A stretch of DNA of 33,411 bases from a bacterium (GTDB taxonomy: Bacteria; SM23-31; JAUVVT01), in contig JAUWXV010000009.1 in assembly GCA_030616165.1 (NCBI GenBank), positions 1 through 33,411 of the forward strand. Reading direction: 5' to 3'. The notes beneath the pieces were generated by a model. It searched no databases, had not been told where the DNA came from, and saw nothing but the letters and a program-made list of their open reading frames with translations. This document shows positions 19,488-28,798 of the stretch, piece by piece; within the stretch, counting starts at the first letter, position 1, and the number at the start of each line of letters is the position of its first letter. Position numbers and translations under genes: made by a program.

Positions 19488-22400
19488 ATGAAAAATAAGT
19501 TAATTTTCTGTTTTATGTTGGCTTGTGTAGCACTCTTTGTTCACCAGGGAGCGACATTAGGCGGCATTACAGGAAAAGTCGCAGGAATTATTACAGATGC
19601 TGCCACAGGTGAACCAATGCCGGCGGTAAACGTTGTTATTGAAGGAACTACCTTAGGAGGAGCAACGGATAATGAGGGTCATTACTTCATAATAAACATT
19701 CCGCCCGGGACTTATACCTTGCAGGCATCTATGGTGGGGTTTGCGGTTGAGAGCAGAACCGGCATCATTGTTGGTATAGACCACACCACTCCGGTTGATT
19801 TTGGACTGAGAATTGCCGCCATAGCGGGGGAGGAGATAACGGTAACCGCTGAGAGAGAAATCATTCCAATGGATATTTCGGCAAGCCAGATTGTCGCCGA
19901 TGCCGCGCAAATAGCGGAAGTTCCGATGATTACCGATATTGCTCAGTATATTCATCTGCAGGCAGGAATTGAAGGTGATTATATTCGAGGTGGTGGATTA
20001 GACCAGACCGAGTTTTTTGTGGATGGAATGATGGTAGTGGATAACCGAGCAAATAAACCTATGATGATGGTTAATCTCAGTGCTGTAAGGGAACTTAACA
20101 TTGTCAAGGGAGGATTTAATGCTGAATATGGTAATGTTCGTTCCGGACTGATTAACGTCATTACCAAAGAAGGTTCTCCGACTGTATTTCGTGGTTCAAT
20201 GGATTTCAGGTATAGCCCGCCTCGGTATAAACATTCAGGTTATCCAATCACAAATCCAAATAATTTTTATTTGAGGCCCTATCTTGACGAAGACGTATGC
20301 TACGTTGGAACGCAAAATGGAACCTGGGATAAGGAAACATATGAACGATATCCTGATTTTTCGGGATGGAACGAAATTTCTGAATACCTTTTAGCAGATG
20401 ATGACCCGCTTAACGACCGGACTCCATCAGAGTGCAGGGATTTCTTTATGTGGCGGCATGCCAGTGAGGGAAGTGGGGCACTTGGGCAAAAAGAGATTCA
20501 GTACGGCCATAGACCCGACTGGAATGTGGATGTAAGTTTTGGCGGTCCAATACCTATTATTGGCAGATATTTAGGCAACTTGAGTTTTTTCGTTTCACAT
20601 AGAACTAATCATGAAATGTTTGCGCTACCCACCTGCAGAGACTATTTCAAGCAAGATAATACTACTTTTAAGCTGACCACCCGTCTATCTGCATCTATGA
20701 AATTAACGTTCGATGTATTATATGGAGAGATGAAGTCGGTTGCAAATATCATTGATTCTACTCCAAGTATGGATGCCTATGTTTCAAGCGGAACAGGTAT
20801 ATTAAGTACCAGACTCACCAGAAGTGGTCCGTATGGCCATCGCGGTCCCTCTAACCTGTACTGGCCCAGTTCTTTAAGTCCATTTGACACCTATCGGTTT
20901 ATGGAAGGAATAGCTTTTGACCACGTTCTAAGTCCCCGTACCTTTTATAATGTTAGAATTTCTCATATTCGGACCAAGAATCATGCCACAGGTCATGACA
21001 GGCTGCGAGACCCGACTATTATCACACATATCGGAAATACACCGGTTGATGAAACACCGTGGGGATTTGAGTACAGATATGGATATGATGTAGCGTATGA
21101 TGGTATGTTATTGTCCGGAGTTGGTGGAGATATTTATGATGAATCCGAGTTGAACACCATAAATGCTAAATTTGACCTGACCAGCCAGGTCGATAAATAT
21201 AACCAGATAAAAATAGGTTTTATGTGGAACTATGATGATATCGATAATCACTACTGGATAGACAGATTATATAATCCGGTGGGTACTCGGCATATTCGAT
21301 GGAGTCAATTCCCATATCGTATGGGGGGTTATGTACAGGACAAACTTGAGTTTGAGGGAATGATTGCTAATTTTGGTTTGAGGGTAGATATGAATTACCC
21401 AAATTGTGATTGGTACACTGTAGACCCCTATTCCAAATATTTTGGGAAAAAATATGTAGAGGAATTCACTCAACTTGCACCAACAACACCTACGAAAGGT
21501 CAAGTGAAAATTAGCCCGCGTTTAGGTGTATCTCATCCAATCTCAGAAGATGCCAAACTATACTTTAATTACGGGCATTTTTATTCGATGCCTTCATCCA
21601 ACAGTATGTACAATATTAACTATAGTACACGTGGAGTCACGAGAATTGGTAATCCATCTGCAAATATACCAAAAACGGTGTCTTATGAATTAGGAGTGGA
21701 ATACAATGTCAGAGACATGTTCCTGATTCATTTAGCCGGTTATTATAAGGATGTAAATGACCAAACAGGTACTTTAAGGGTCAGAAATTTTGACAACAGT
21801 GTTAGTTACTCTACTACTGTGAACAACCAGTATGCCGACACAAGAGGTTTTGAGCTCAGAATTGACAAGCGTTTTGGACGATGGGTTACCGGATGGTTTA
21901 ATTATAACTATATGGTAACATCATCGGGATATTATGGCGAGAGATACATGTATGAGGATGAGAGACAGCAGGCATTAGCTGAGATGCAGAATCCTGTACC
22001 GAGTACACCCCGTGCCCGTCCCGTGGCTCGAGCAAATATTAATATCAGAACCCCGAGAGATTTTGGACCGGGACCGGTAATCGGTGGAAATAAAATTCTT
22101 GGTGATATTCACCTGTCAACCCTTTATACCTGGAGGGCAGGAGGTTATGATACATGGGACCCATTGGATACCTATGAATTATCAAACAACCTGCAGTGGA
22201 GGGGCAGAACTACTGTTGACCAGAGAATAAGCAAGAGATTCAGATTCGGAAGATACACTGCTGAAATCTTTGCGGATATCAATAATCTGCTAAATCTCAA
22301 ATACATTGACTCAAGAGGTTTTCAAAATAATGATGATGAGGAGGATTATATAAAGTCATTGAAACTGCCCATGTACGGGGATACGGACGAAGATTATGAA

Positions 22401-22541
22401 GCGGATGGTATGTTAGCAGGTAACGACCGATTAGGAGATGTCTGGAGCGAAGATAAAGATTATATAAATATGCCGGACCGTGAATTTTTGACATATCTGA
22501 ACCAGAGATACGTCTTTTTTGGATGCAGGATTAATTTTTAA
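19488..22541 (+). CDS. TonB-dependent receptor with N-terminal carboxypeptidase-regulatory-like domain
   Basis: Outer-membrane importer, probably for oligosaccharides or another large nutrient, energised by TonB. The 1017 residues begin with a signal peptide (about 1-25). A CarboxypepD_reg-like beta-sandwich follows at about 30-115 (GIITDAATGEPMPAVNVVIEG, PPGTYTLQASMVGF), then a plug domain at about 120-230 (YIRGGGLDQTEFFVDGMMV, FNAEYGNVRSGLINVITK). The rest is the barrel, ending in an aromatic residue (FFGCRINF). This domain order is the SusC-like type. The start has a GGAGG ribosome site. The gene heads a plus-strand series with a secreted protein, a PorV-like protein and a GH27 enzyme. No SusD-type lipoprotein is present, so it is not a canonical Sus pair. 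Confidence 0.93.
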   Translation: MKNKLIFCFMLACVALFVHQGATLGGITGKVAGIITDAATGEPMPAVNVVIEGTTLGGATDNEGHYFIINIPPGTYTLQASMVGFAVESRTGIIVGIDHTTPVDFGLRIAAIAGEEITVTAEREIIPMDISASQIVADAAQIAEVPMITDIAQYIHLQAGIEGDYIRGGGLDQTEFFVDGMMVVDNRANKPMMMVNLSAVRELNIVKGGFNAEYGNVRSGLINVITKEGSPTVFRGSMDFRYSPPRYKHSGYPITNPNNFYLRPYLDEDVCYVGTQNGTWDKETYERYPDFSGWNEISEYLLADDDPLNDRTPSECRDFFMWRHASEGSGALGQKEIQYGHRPDWNVDVSFGGPIPIIGRYLGNLSFFVSHRTNHEMFALPTCRDYFKQDNTTFKLTTRLSASMKLTFDVLYGEMKSVANIIDSTPSMDAYVSSGTGILSTRLTRSGPYGHRGPSNLYWPSSLSPFDTYRFMEGIAFDHVLSPRTFYNVRISHIRTKNHATGHDRLRDPTIITHIGNTPVDETPWGFEYRYGYDVAYDGMLLSGVGGDIYDESELNTINAKFDLTSQVDKYNQIKIGFMWNYDDIDNHYWIDRLYNPVGTRHIRWSQFPYRMGGYVQDKLEFEGMIANFGLRVDMNYPNCDWYTVDPYSKYFGKKYVEEFTQLAPTTPTKGQVKISPRLGVSHPISEDAKLYFNYGHFYSMPSSNSMYNINYSTRGVTRIGNPSANIPKTVSYELGVEYNVRDMFLIHLAGYYKDVNDQTGTLRVRNFDNSVSYSTTVNNQYADTRGFELRIDKRFGRWVTGWFNYNYMVTSSGYYGERYMYEDERQQALAEMQNPVPSTPRARPVARANINIRTPRDFGPGPVIGGNKILGDIHLSTLYTWRAGGYDTWDPLDTYELSNNLQWRGRTTVDQRISKRFRFGRYTAEIFADINNLLNLKYIDSRGFQNNDDEEDYIKSLKLPMYGDTDEDYEADGMLAGNDRLGDVWSEDKDYINMPDREFLTYLNQRYVFFGCRINF

Positions 22542-22579
22542 AGAGAAAAACTGAATAGAGAAAGATGTTTTAAGTAACT

Positions 22580-22668
22580 GTCATTCTTATAAAAGCAGGA
22601 ATCTATTTCGGTTTTGATACGATAATAACAGAATGGATTCCCCCCGAGTATTCGGGGGGGAGTGACAG
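22580..22668. repeat. Composite repeat between receptor and secreted-protein genes
   Basis: GTCATTCTTATAAAAGCAGG, TTTCGGTTTTGATACGATAA, then the hairpin ATTCCCCCCGA-GTAT-TCGGGGGGGA and GTGACAG. It sits inside what is otherwise an operon-like spacer of 184 bases and may lower transcription of the downstream genes or stabilise the upstream mRNA. Confidence 0.6.
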
Positions 22669-22725
22669 AAAAATAAGTAAATCAATAAGTTATAAAATAT
22701 GTGATAAGAATAAAGGAGAATAATT

Positions 22726-24918
22726 ATGAAAAGAATTTTTTATTTGGCAGGACTCTTATTTCTTGTATTTTTCCTATTTGCCAATAACCTTACGTATGCT
22801 TCTGATATTAAATGGATACGAGTGGGACGTATGCAGACTAAGGTTGTTGATTCCGGCGACCAGGGTGGGTCATCAAGCGAAAACACGTTCGCGTATACTT
22901 TTAATGATAATTTTTACCGTTCGTTTTATTCTCATCGCGGATATCACCTCGGCACCCCTAACTGGACTGATGAAAATGGCACTTTATGGCCCATCAAGAT
23001 ATCAGGTGCCGGACACGGCATCGCTGATGAGATTGAAAACACGATACCTATTGCTGATGAAAATGACGTATTCATTCGGAAATATATGAGATATCAGCCC
23101 CCCACTATTACGGTTGATGGCATGAGGCTTGATGAACCGTTTCCCCATAGCGGCGATGCAGTGGACGCCAATAAAACAGGAACTGCGGATGTATTGATAG
23201 AATCGACGATTAATACGTCAATGGGACTTACTATCAATCAACAAGTACGTGCCTGGAGCCAAATCAATCATGATCAATACTTCATATATGATTGGACATT
23301 CACAAATACAGGGAATGTAGACGAAGATGCTGATATTGAACTTGGAAGTCAGACTCTGAACGACGTTTATTTTTTAAGATCAATTAATGTTAACAGGGTT
23401 GGGAGAAGTCATCCATGGCATGTTACTTACGGTCAAACGCCTGGAGATACTTTAAGGATATGTTGGCAGTATCCTTCGAGAAATAGCACAAGTTACAACG
23501 ACCTTTGTTATCCCAGAAGGCAAGGATATTACAGGTATCCAAGCAATATAGGTGAGGCAGTTATTCATGCTGACAAATCTGTGGGTGACACCGATGATGA
23601 TGTAACTCAACCGCAGATGACAGGTTATCAGAGTGCTGAATTGCGCTGGGTTAAACAGGAAGCCAACATAAACAGCCCGGCAGACCATCAAACTCTATAC
23701 CAGACAATGAAGTTTGGATTTAAACCCTATGATGGAACTCCTTATTTGCAGGATGCATATCCAGGAACAGTATATCCAGGAACACACCACTCAATGCGGA
23801 TGGATGATATGGGCCTTAAATTTGTTAAAGATTTTCAATGGTTTAACTGGAGGACAGCAACGCATTATTCCGTTGGACCTTACACCCTACAACCCGGAGA
23901 TAATTTCAGAATAGTCATGGCTGAGGCATATGGAGTTCTTTCTCTTCCGGAACAATACAGGATAGGTACGCAGTGGTATGACCACGGGTTAGAAGTAGTC
24001 ATTGACCCACCGCCGGGAATGGTATATGATGTAACCGATAACCTGCCCAATATATTTCATGCATTTCCGGACCTTATGGAGGAAGACAAATATTCGACAG
24101 CATACAATAACTGGTCTCAAAACTGCTGGCTTCTGACAGCCAAGGATTCGCTTTTTATGCATGCCAATAGTGCCCAATGGAACCTTCGAGCCAATTACAA
24201 TATACCAATCGCTCCGCCTCCTCCATCAATCGAAGTAACATCGCTTCCTGATAAGATAAGAATATCGTGGGGTACCGAATCGGAATCTGCATCTGATTTT
24301 GCCGGCTACAGGGTTTATAGAGCTGTTGGTTCGACACATTACTCAGAGGATGATGGCGAAGTTGAAGGTCTGTTTGAACCTATATTTGAGGTAACTGGAA
24401 GCGGTACTCACGAGTATGACGATGTGACCGCTGAGCGAGGTGTAGCTTACTATTATTACGTAACTGGGTTTGATGATGGGATAGGAAATATAACTGACTC
24501 GCACGGCGGAAAACAGAGTCTTGAGAGCGGACAGTATCTAAATATGACTACGGTGGGTGCGCATCTAACCAGGCCACCAGCAGATGAATTATCCGATATC
24601 AGGGTTGTTCCTAATCCGTTCAATGTTATAGCGGACGACCTTCAATACCCGGGTGAGGAAAATAAAATAATGTTTTTGGATTTACCTGGATATTGCACCA
24701 TAAGAATATACACTGAAAGTGGTGATTTGATCAAGGTTTTAGAGCATACCAGCGGTTCTGGAGATGAATCATGGGGGAAATTAGAATCGGAACATTCAGC
24801 CACTGAATCAGGTCAGATTATCGTAAGTGGTATTTATTATGCAAAAATTATTGTAAATGATGAAGCTGGAACTCCGACTGGAGAAAGTACTGCCTTAAAA
24901 TTCGTAATAATAAGGTAA
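22726..24918 (+). CDS. Secreted protein with FN3-like domain and FlgD/T9SS-like C-terminal domain
   Basis: A 730-residue exported protein of unknown function. The signal peptide is MKRIFYLAGLLFLVFFLFANNLTYA. Residues about 30-480 are rich in aromatic residues and Asp/Gly, with no family I recognise. At about 500-595 a fibronectin type III-like fold is visible (PPSIEVTSLPDKIRISW, YRVYRA, YYYYVTGFDDG). The end, about 620-730, begins DIRVVPNPFNV and continues TIRIYTESGDLIKVLEH and GIYYAKIIV. This is the FlgD-Ig/type IX sorting-like domain of FCB bacteria. An AAAGGAG ribosome site precedes the ATG. Placement between a TonB receptor and a PorV-like protein suggests a surface-exposed or secreted partner, perhaps a ligand binder. 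The role is inferred from context only. Confidence 0.75.
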   Translation: MKRIFYLAGLLFLVFFLFANNLTYASDIKWIRVGRMQTKVVDSGDQGGSSSENTFAYTFNDNFYRSFYSHRGYHLGTPNWTDENGTLWPIKISGAGHGIADEIENTIPIADENDVFIRKYMRYQPPTITVDGMRLDEPFPHSGDAVDANKTGTADVLIESTINTSMGLTINQQVRAWSQINHDQYFIYDWTFTNTGNVDEDADIELGSQTLNDVYFLRSINVNRVGRSHPWHVTYGQTPGDTLRICWQYPSRNSTSYNDLCYPRRQGYYRYPSNIGEAVIHADKSVGDTDDDVTQPQMTGYQSAELRWVKQEANINSPADHQTLYQTMKFGFKPYDGTPYLQDAYPGTVYPGTHHSMRMDDMGLKFVKDFQWFNWRTATHYSVGPYTLQPGDNFRIVMAEAYGVLSLPEQYRIGTQWYDHGLEVVIDPPPGMVYDVTDNLPNIFHAFPDLMEEDKYSTAYNNWSQNCWLLTAKDSLFMHANSAQWNLRANYNIPIAPPPPSIEVTSLPDKIRISWGTESESASDFAGYRVYRAVGSTHYSEDDGEVEGLFEPIFEVTGSGTHEYDDVTAERGVAYYYYVTGFDDGIGNITDSHGGKQSLESGQYLNMTTVGAHLTRPPADELSDIRVVPNPFNVIADDLQYPGEENKIMFLDLPGYCTIRIYTESGDLIKVLEHTSGSGDESWGKLESEHSATESGQIIVSGIYYAKIIVNDEAGTPTGESTALKFVIIR

Positions 24919-24953
24919 TATTTATAAGGTATTATTTGAAAATAGAAAATTAT

Positions 24954-24988
24954 CCTGACTTTGTCTGCCAGAAGTGTACAAAGTCGGG
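24954..24988 (+). promoter_or_regulatory. Strong stem-loop just before the PorV-like gene
   Basis: CCTGACTTTGT (24954-24964), a 13-base loop, then ACAAAGTCGGG (24978-24988): an 11-bp stem with one G-T pair. It is followed by TTTAATAAGGAGG, so it sits directly before the ribosome site. It may act as an mRNA stability or processing element setting the level of the third gene apart from the first two. The U-run is too short for a clear terminator. Confidence 0.5.
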
Positions 24989-25009
24989 TTTAATAAGGAG
25001 GTATATATA

Positions 25010-26017
25010 ATGAAGAAATTGACTTTATTATTGACCATTGCTTTTCTATGTATGGTCGTTGCAATGCCCACTTACTCGGATTTAAAGAAAACTGCTCAGA
25101 CCGGTCTTCAGTTCTTAAAGGTTGATGTCGGAGCTCGACCTGCTGCTATGGCTGGTGCATTTATGATGGTTGGGAATGATGCCAGTGCAATGTTTTATAA
25201 CCCTGCTGGTATAGCCATGTTCCGTTCAACCACTGACATTTTCGTCAGCAGGACGGAATGGATTGTTGAAACCAAGTATAATGCAGCGGCAATAGTTCAG
25301 AACTTTGGGAATTGGGGTAATGTAGGAGTTAGTCTTATTACCTGTGATTATGGCGAAATAAAGGGTACTCGTTTTGCCTCAACTACAAAGGGTTACGAAG
25401 ATACAGGGCCTGTGGATGTTGGTGCTTATGCAGTGGGTTTAGCATATGCAAGACAATTGACAGATAAGTTCTCGTTAGGGGCTCACGTTAAATATGCAAA
25501 TCAGCACCTTGGAGAGAATGATTATATTGCAGAAGATACCGGAGAACGAGAAACCGTAAATAATAAGGTTTCTGGTCTTGCTTATGACCTTGGGACGTTA
25601 TTTTATCCAGGATTCCGCAGTTTCAGGATGGGGATGAGCATTAGGAATTTTTCTCCGCAGTTTGTATATCAGAATACCGAATTTGAACTGCCGCTGACAT
25701 TTACGCTTGGCTTTGCTATGGATATATTTGATTTTGTACCGTCACTTCAGGAGAGTCAATCCTTGGTATTGGCGGTAGATGCTGTCCATCCGCGTGATTA
25801 CACAGAACGGCTTCATATTGGAGGGGAATACTGGTATATGGATATGATAGCGCTTCGTGGTGGTTATAAATTTAATTACGATGAAGAGAGCTTTACTGCA
25901 GGAGTTGGTATTAAATATGCCATTGAAGGGGGATTTGGCTTAAAAATCGATTATTCATATAGTGATATGGAATTTTTTGATGCAATAAACAGAATCTCTA
26001 TTGGAGCTTCATTTTAG
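25010..26017 (+). CDS. PorV/PorQ family outer-membrane protein
   Basis: A 335-residue beta-barrel protein of the PorV/PorQ (UPF0164-like) group, known in FCB bacteria as an outer-membrane component linked to type IX secretion. The signal peptide is about 1-23 (MKKLTLLLTIAFLCMVVAMPTYS). The family start of the mature part is clear: GLQFLKVDVGARPAAMAGAF, then DASAMFYNPAGIA. The remainder alternates hydrophobic residues and ends in IGASF. I chose the ATG at 25010 because AAGGAGG lies eight bases upstream; the longer form from 24974 would start within the hairpin and add 12 residues before the signal. A terminator-like hairpin follows at 26050-26074. With the two preceding genes it forms a receptor / secreted protein / PorV trio. 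Confidence 0.88.
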   Translation: MKKLTLLLTIAFLCMVVAMPTYSDLKKTAQTGLQFLKVDVGARPAAMAGAFMMVGNDASAMFYNPAGIAMFRSTTDIFVSRTEWIVETKYNAAAIVQNFGNWGNVGVSLITCDYGEIKGTRFASTTKGYEDTGPVDVGAYAVGLAYARQLTDKFSLGAHVKYANQHLGENDYIAEDTGERETVNNKVSGLAYDLGTLFYPGFRSFRMGMSIRNFSPQFVYQNTEFELPLTFTLGFAMDIFDFVPSLQESQSLVLAVDAVHPRDYTERLHIGGEYWYMDMIALRGGYKFNYDEESFTAGVGIKYAIEGGFGLKIDYSYSDMEFFDAINRISIGASF

Positions 26018-26049
26018 TAAAAGGAGAAAGATAGGAATTCTCGCTTTTC

Positions 26050-26074
26050 CGCTGATGTTCAGCGTTTGATTTTA
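26050..26074 (+). terminator. Probable terminator of the receptor/PorV cluster
   Basis: CGCTGA, loop TGT, TCAGCG, followed by TTTGATTTTA, starting 33 bases after the PorV-like gene stop. A short but perfect stem with a T-rich tail. Confidence 0.45.
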
Positions 26075-26076
26075 TA

Positions 26077-26103
26077 GGGGGGCGACCCGACGGGTCGCCC
26101 CCC
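26077..26103. repeat. Perfect 12-bp palindrome GGGGGGCGACCC/GGGTCGCCCCCC
   Basis: A three-base loop (GAC). No T-run on either side, so it is not a clean terminator. Member of the GGGCGA...TCGCCC intergenic family. Confidence 0.65.
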
Positions 26104-26145
26104 AAAAAGTTTGTATCTACCTTCTCTTTCGGGAATAATAAAACT

Positions 26146-26177
26146 ACCTAATAATCTATCCCAATAGATTTTTAGGT
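26146..26177. repeat. 14-bp near-perfect inverted repeat upstream of the GH27 gene
   Basis: ACCTAATAATCTAT, loop CCCA, ATAGATTTTTAGGT: 13 of 14 positions pair. It lies about 120 bases before the GH27 start and could be an operator for a dimeric regulator or a transcript structure. No regulator gene is adjacent. Confidence 0.45.
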
Positions 26178-26296
26178 GGTTCTATCATATTATCACCAAC
26201 ACAATTTTTTACCTTTCAAAAATAAAATATATACATGTCATTGTGAGGAATCCCAACTTATTACGTATTCCATTTAAGAAAAGGAGGTTATAAAAA

Positions 26297-28456
26297 ATGA
26301 GGAATTTGACAGTAATCATAAAAATCGTTTTGGCAATAGTCATTATGGTTGTTGCTTTCCAGACTATACAAGCCCAGCGGCCCCGGAGGCAACAAGATGT
26401 GCAAAGCATATGGGCGGCAATTGCCTTTGAACTTAAGTTCGATTATACTACAACGCTGGAAAAAGCTCGTACGCATTTTCAAAAAGCCTGGGACGAGCGA
26501 AAGAAACTTACGGAGGCTGCTGAGGGCGATTTTACAGCAATCTCAGATGGTACAAAAATAATCATGTCTGATCTGAACGAGAATCTCATAACCATTCTGA
26601 CAGAGGAAAAAAATAAAAAACTGGCTGAATGGATAAAGGCTCAACAGTCAAGGCGGTCTTCTCGAGATGCCCCTATAACGAAAATCGAGATAGGCGACTT
26701 AAATCAGTATATTCTTACCCCCAAACCACCCGAAACACCTCGGATAAATGGTGCCAAAGTTTTTGGTGTCAGACCAGGCAGCCCATTTCTCTATACTATT
26801 CCCGCTACGGGGAGACGGCCAATGAGATTTAGCTCCGACAACCTGCCCAAGGGACTTGAGTTAGATACAAACACCGGGCGAATCACAGGAAAAATAGAAA
26901 AAAGAGGGAAATATATCGTAACCTTGAGAGCTGAAAACGAGCTCGGTAAAACAGCACGAGAGTTTCGAATTATGTGCGGCGATAATATCTCTCTTACCCC
27001 GCCGTTGGGATGGAACAGCTGGAACTGCTGGGCAAGAGCAGTGGATGATGAAAAGGTTCGGGCAGCAGCGAAAGCTATGGCTGAAAGTGATCTTATAAAT
27101 CACGGTTGGACGTATATTAATATTGATGACACATGGCAAGGTGAGCGCGCCGGACCATTCATGGCAATCCAGGGCAATGAGAAATTCCCCGACATGACAT
27201 CTCTTTGCGATTACGTGCACAATCTCGGACTAAAAATAGGTATCTATTCCACGCCGTGGACTACCTCCTATGCTGGTTTTATTGGTGGCGCAAGTAACAA
27301 TAAGGATGGATCCTGGGCTCCAGAGCCCCGGACGGGAGGAGGGTTTTCCCGAAGATTCAGTTCAATGCAAGCCGTGGAAAATACCTGGGCAGTCATTGCC
27401 TTTGAACTCAAGGTCGATAATGCAACAATGAGAAAGGCTCAACCGATTTTCCAAAAAGCCCTGGACTATCGAACAAAAATGATGAATGACGCTGAGGGCG
27501 GTTTTCAATCAATGACTGAAGGCGTAGAAAAAATCAATTCTAGGTTGTATGAGAGCCTCAAAAATGTTTTGACAGCCGGAAAAAATAAAGAATTGGCAGA
27601 ATGGAAAAAGGCTCAAGAGGAACAGGCAGCCATGCAGCAATCTCAGCGGGATAGACACGGCAAATACTCATTTGCGCAGAACGATGCAAACCAGTGGGCA
27701 GCATGGGGATTCGATTACCTGAAGTACGATTGGAATCCAAACGATGTCCCACACGTCAGTGAAATGACAGAGGCGTTGAAGGCATCCGGTAGAGACGTTA
27801 TTTATAGCCTCTCAAACAGTGCACCCTTTGACCTTGCAGCCGAATGGGCAAGGCTCGCGAACTGCTGGCGAACTACCGGCGATATTCGCGACTCTTGGCA
27901 GAGCATGTCAAGGATCGGTTTCGCCCAGAGCAGGTGGAGTCCCTATGCAGGACCCGGACATTGGAATGACCCGGACATGCTTGTAGTTGGCAAGGTAGGA
28001 TGGGGTCCAGAGCTCCGACTCTCAGGTCTTACGCCCGATGAACAGTATACCCACATCAGCCTCTGGTGCCTGGTGGCTTCTCCACTTTTGCTGGGGTGTG
28101 ACCTTGCACAATTAGATGATTTCACTTTAAGCCTTCTTACGAATGATGAGGTGCTTGCCGTTAATCAGGACCCACTCGGTAAACAGGCAGTATGTGTGGT
28201 TAAGTCTGGTGATTCTGAAGTTTGGGCGAAGGATATGGAAGATGGCTCCAGGGCGGTTGGGCTGTTCAATCTCGGACCAGCAAAAACAAGCGTAAGTATC
28301 AGGTGGTCAGACATGGGAATCAGGAATAATAAACAGAGAGTCCGCGATCTATGGCGGCAAAAAAATCTTGGCGTGTTTGAAGGCAGATTTGAGGCAGAAG
28401 TTCCCTCACACGGTGTAGTGCTGGTTCAGATATTACCTGTGTCCGATAGGTGGTGA
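26297..28456 (+). CDS. Secreted GH27 alpha-galactosidase-like glycoside hydrolase with duplicated helical domain
   Basis: Predicted exported retaining glycosidase acting on alpha-linked galactose or a related sugar. Order of the 719 residues: signal peptide about 1-26; helical domain copy 1 at 39-118; a putative-Ig (He_PIG-like) domain at about 150-226 (LPKGLELDTNTGRITGKI); GH27 barrel from PPLGWNSWNCW (235-245). The barrel shows INIDDTWQ, KIGIYSTPWTTSYAGFIGG, the nucleophile D478 in DYLKYDWN, the acid/base D529 in WRTTGDIRDSW and GPGHWNDPDM. Helical domain copy 2 (364-446) is inserted in the barrel between about 340 and 455, in the loop after strand 3, close to the active site. Both copies share WAxIAFELKxD, FQKAxD, AEGxF and LTxxKNKxLAEWxKAQ. 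An AAGGAGG ribosome site precedes the ATG. GC is higher than in the flanking DNA. It lies downstream of the receptor cluster but with its own 279-base spacer. Confidence 0.9.
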   Translation: MRNLTVIIKIVLAIVIMVVAFQTIQAQRPRRQQDVQSIWAAIAFELKFDYTTTLEKARTHFQKAWDERKKLTEAAEGDFTAISDGTKIIMSDLNENLITILTEEKNKKLAEWIKAQQSRRSSRDAPITKIEIGDLNQYILTPKPPETPRINGAKVFGVRPGSPFLYTIPATGRRPMRFSSDNLPKGLELDTNTGRITGKIEKRGKYIVTLRAENELGKTAREFRIMCGDNISLTPPLGWNSWNCWARAVDDEKVRAAAKAMAESDLINHGWTYINIDDTWQGERAGPFMAIQGNEKFPDMTSLCDYVHNLGLKIGIYSTPWTTSYAGFIGGASNNKDGSWAPEPRTGGGFSRRFSSMQAVENTWAVIAFELKVDNATMRKAQPIFQKALDYRTKMMNDAEGGFQSMTEGVEKINSRLYESLKNVLTAGKNKELAEWKKAQEEQAAMQQSQRDRHGKYSFAQNDANQWAAWGFDYLKYDWNPNDVPHVSEMTEALKASGRDVIYSLSNSAPFDLAAEWARLANCWRTTGDIRDSWQSMSRIGFAQSRWSPYAGPGHWNDPDMLVVGKVGWGPELRLSGLTPDEQYTHISLWCLVASPLLLGCDLAQLDDFTLSLLTNDEVLAVNQDPLGKQAVCVVKSGDSEVWAKDMEDGSRAVGLFNLGPAKTSVSIRWSDMGIRNNKQRVRDLWRQKNLGVFEGRFEAEVPSHGVVLVQILPVSDRW

Positions 28457-28470
28457 TTAGAAAAAACGAG

Positions 28471-28506
28471 GCACACAACACCTATTCCTTGACAATATGG
28501 CTAAAA
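28471..28506 (+). repeat. Transposon-end repeat, degenerate copy
   Basis: CACACAACACCTATTCCTTG then ACAATATGGCTAAAA. Related to the copies at 30372, 32394 and 33126 (consensus ATTTCGGGGACACAATACTT, then TTTCTTGACAATATGG). It starts 15 bases after the GH27 stop. Confidence 0.55.
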
Positions 28507-28798
28507 GGGATTTTTTATTTTGTTTTGTGGGAAAAAAGTGCCAAAATTCCCATTCTTCCCATATATGCGAGTTTTTGGGAATTTTGTGTCAGGGTTAAAT
28601 CATTTAATTTCAAGGATTAAAGCAAGAATTTATTCGAAAAAAGTTGGATATTTTCTTTAACCATCCACAGGACAGGCCCAAAGGGCAGGCAGAGAAAATC
28701 CACAGGGTAGGTATTTTTTCTGTTAAATCCATTTTTTACATCCACTTAAAAATACTAAATTGCAAGATAAAAGTTATTATATATTATAACTATATATA

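Noticed and set aside
24974-25009. Upstream ATG for the PorV-like gene at 24974
   Set aside because: It lies inside the loop of a strong hairpin, and the AAGGAGG site would be inside the coding region. The signal peptide begins at 25010.
26077-26103. The 12-bp GC palindrome as a terminator
   Set aside because: No T-run follows on either strand. The smaller hairpin at 26050-26074 with a T-rich tail fits better.
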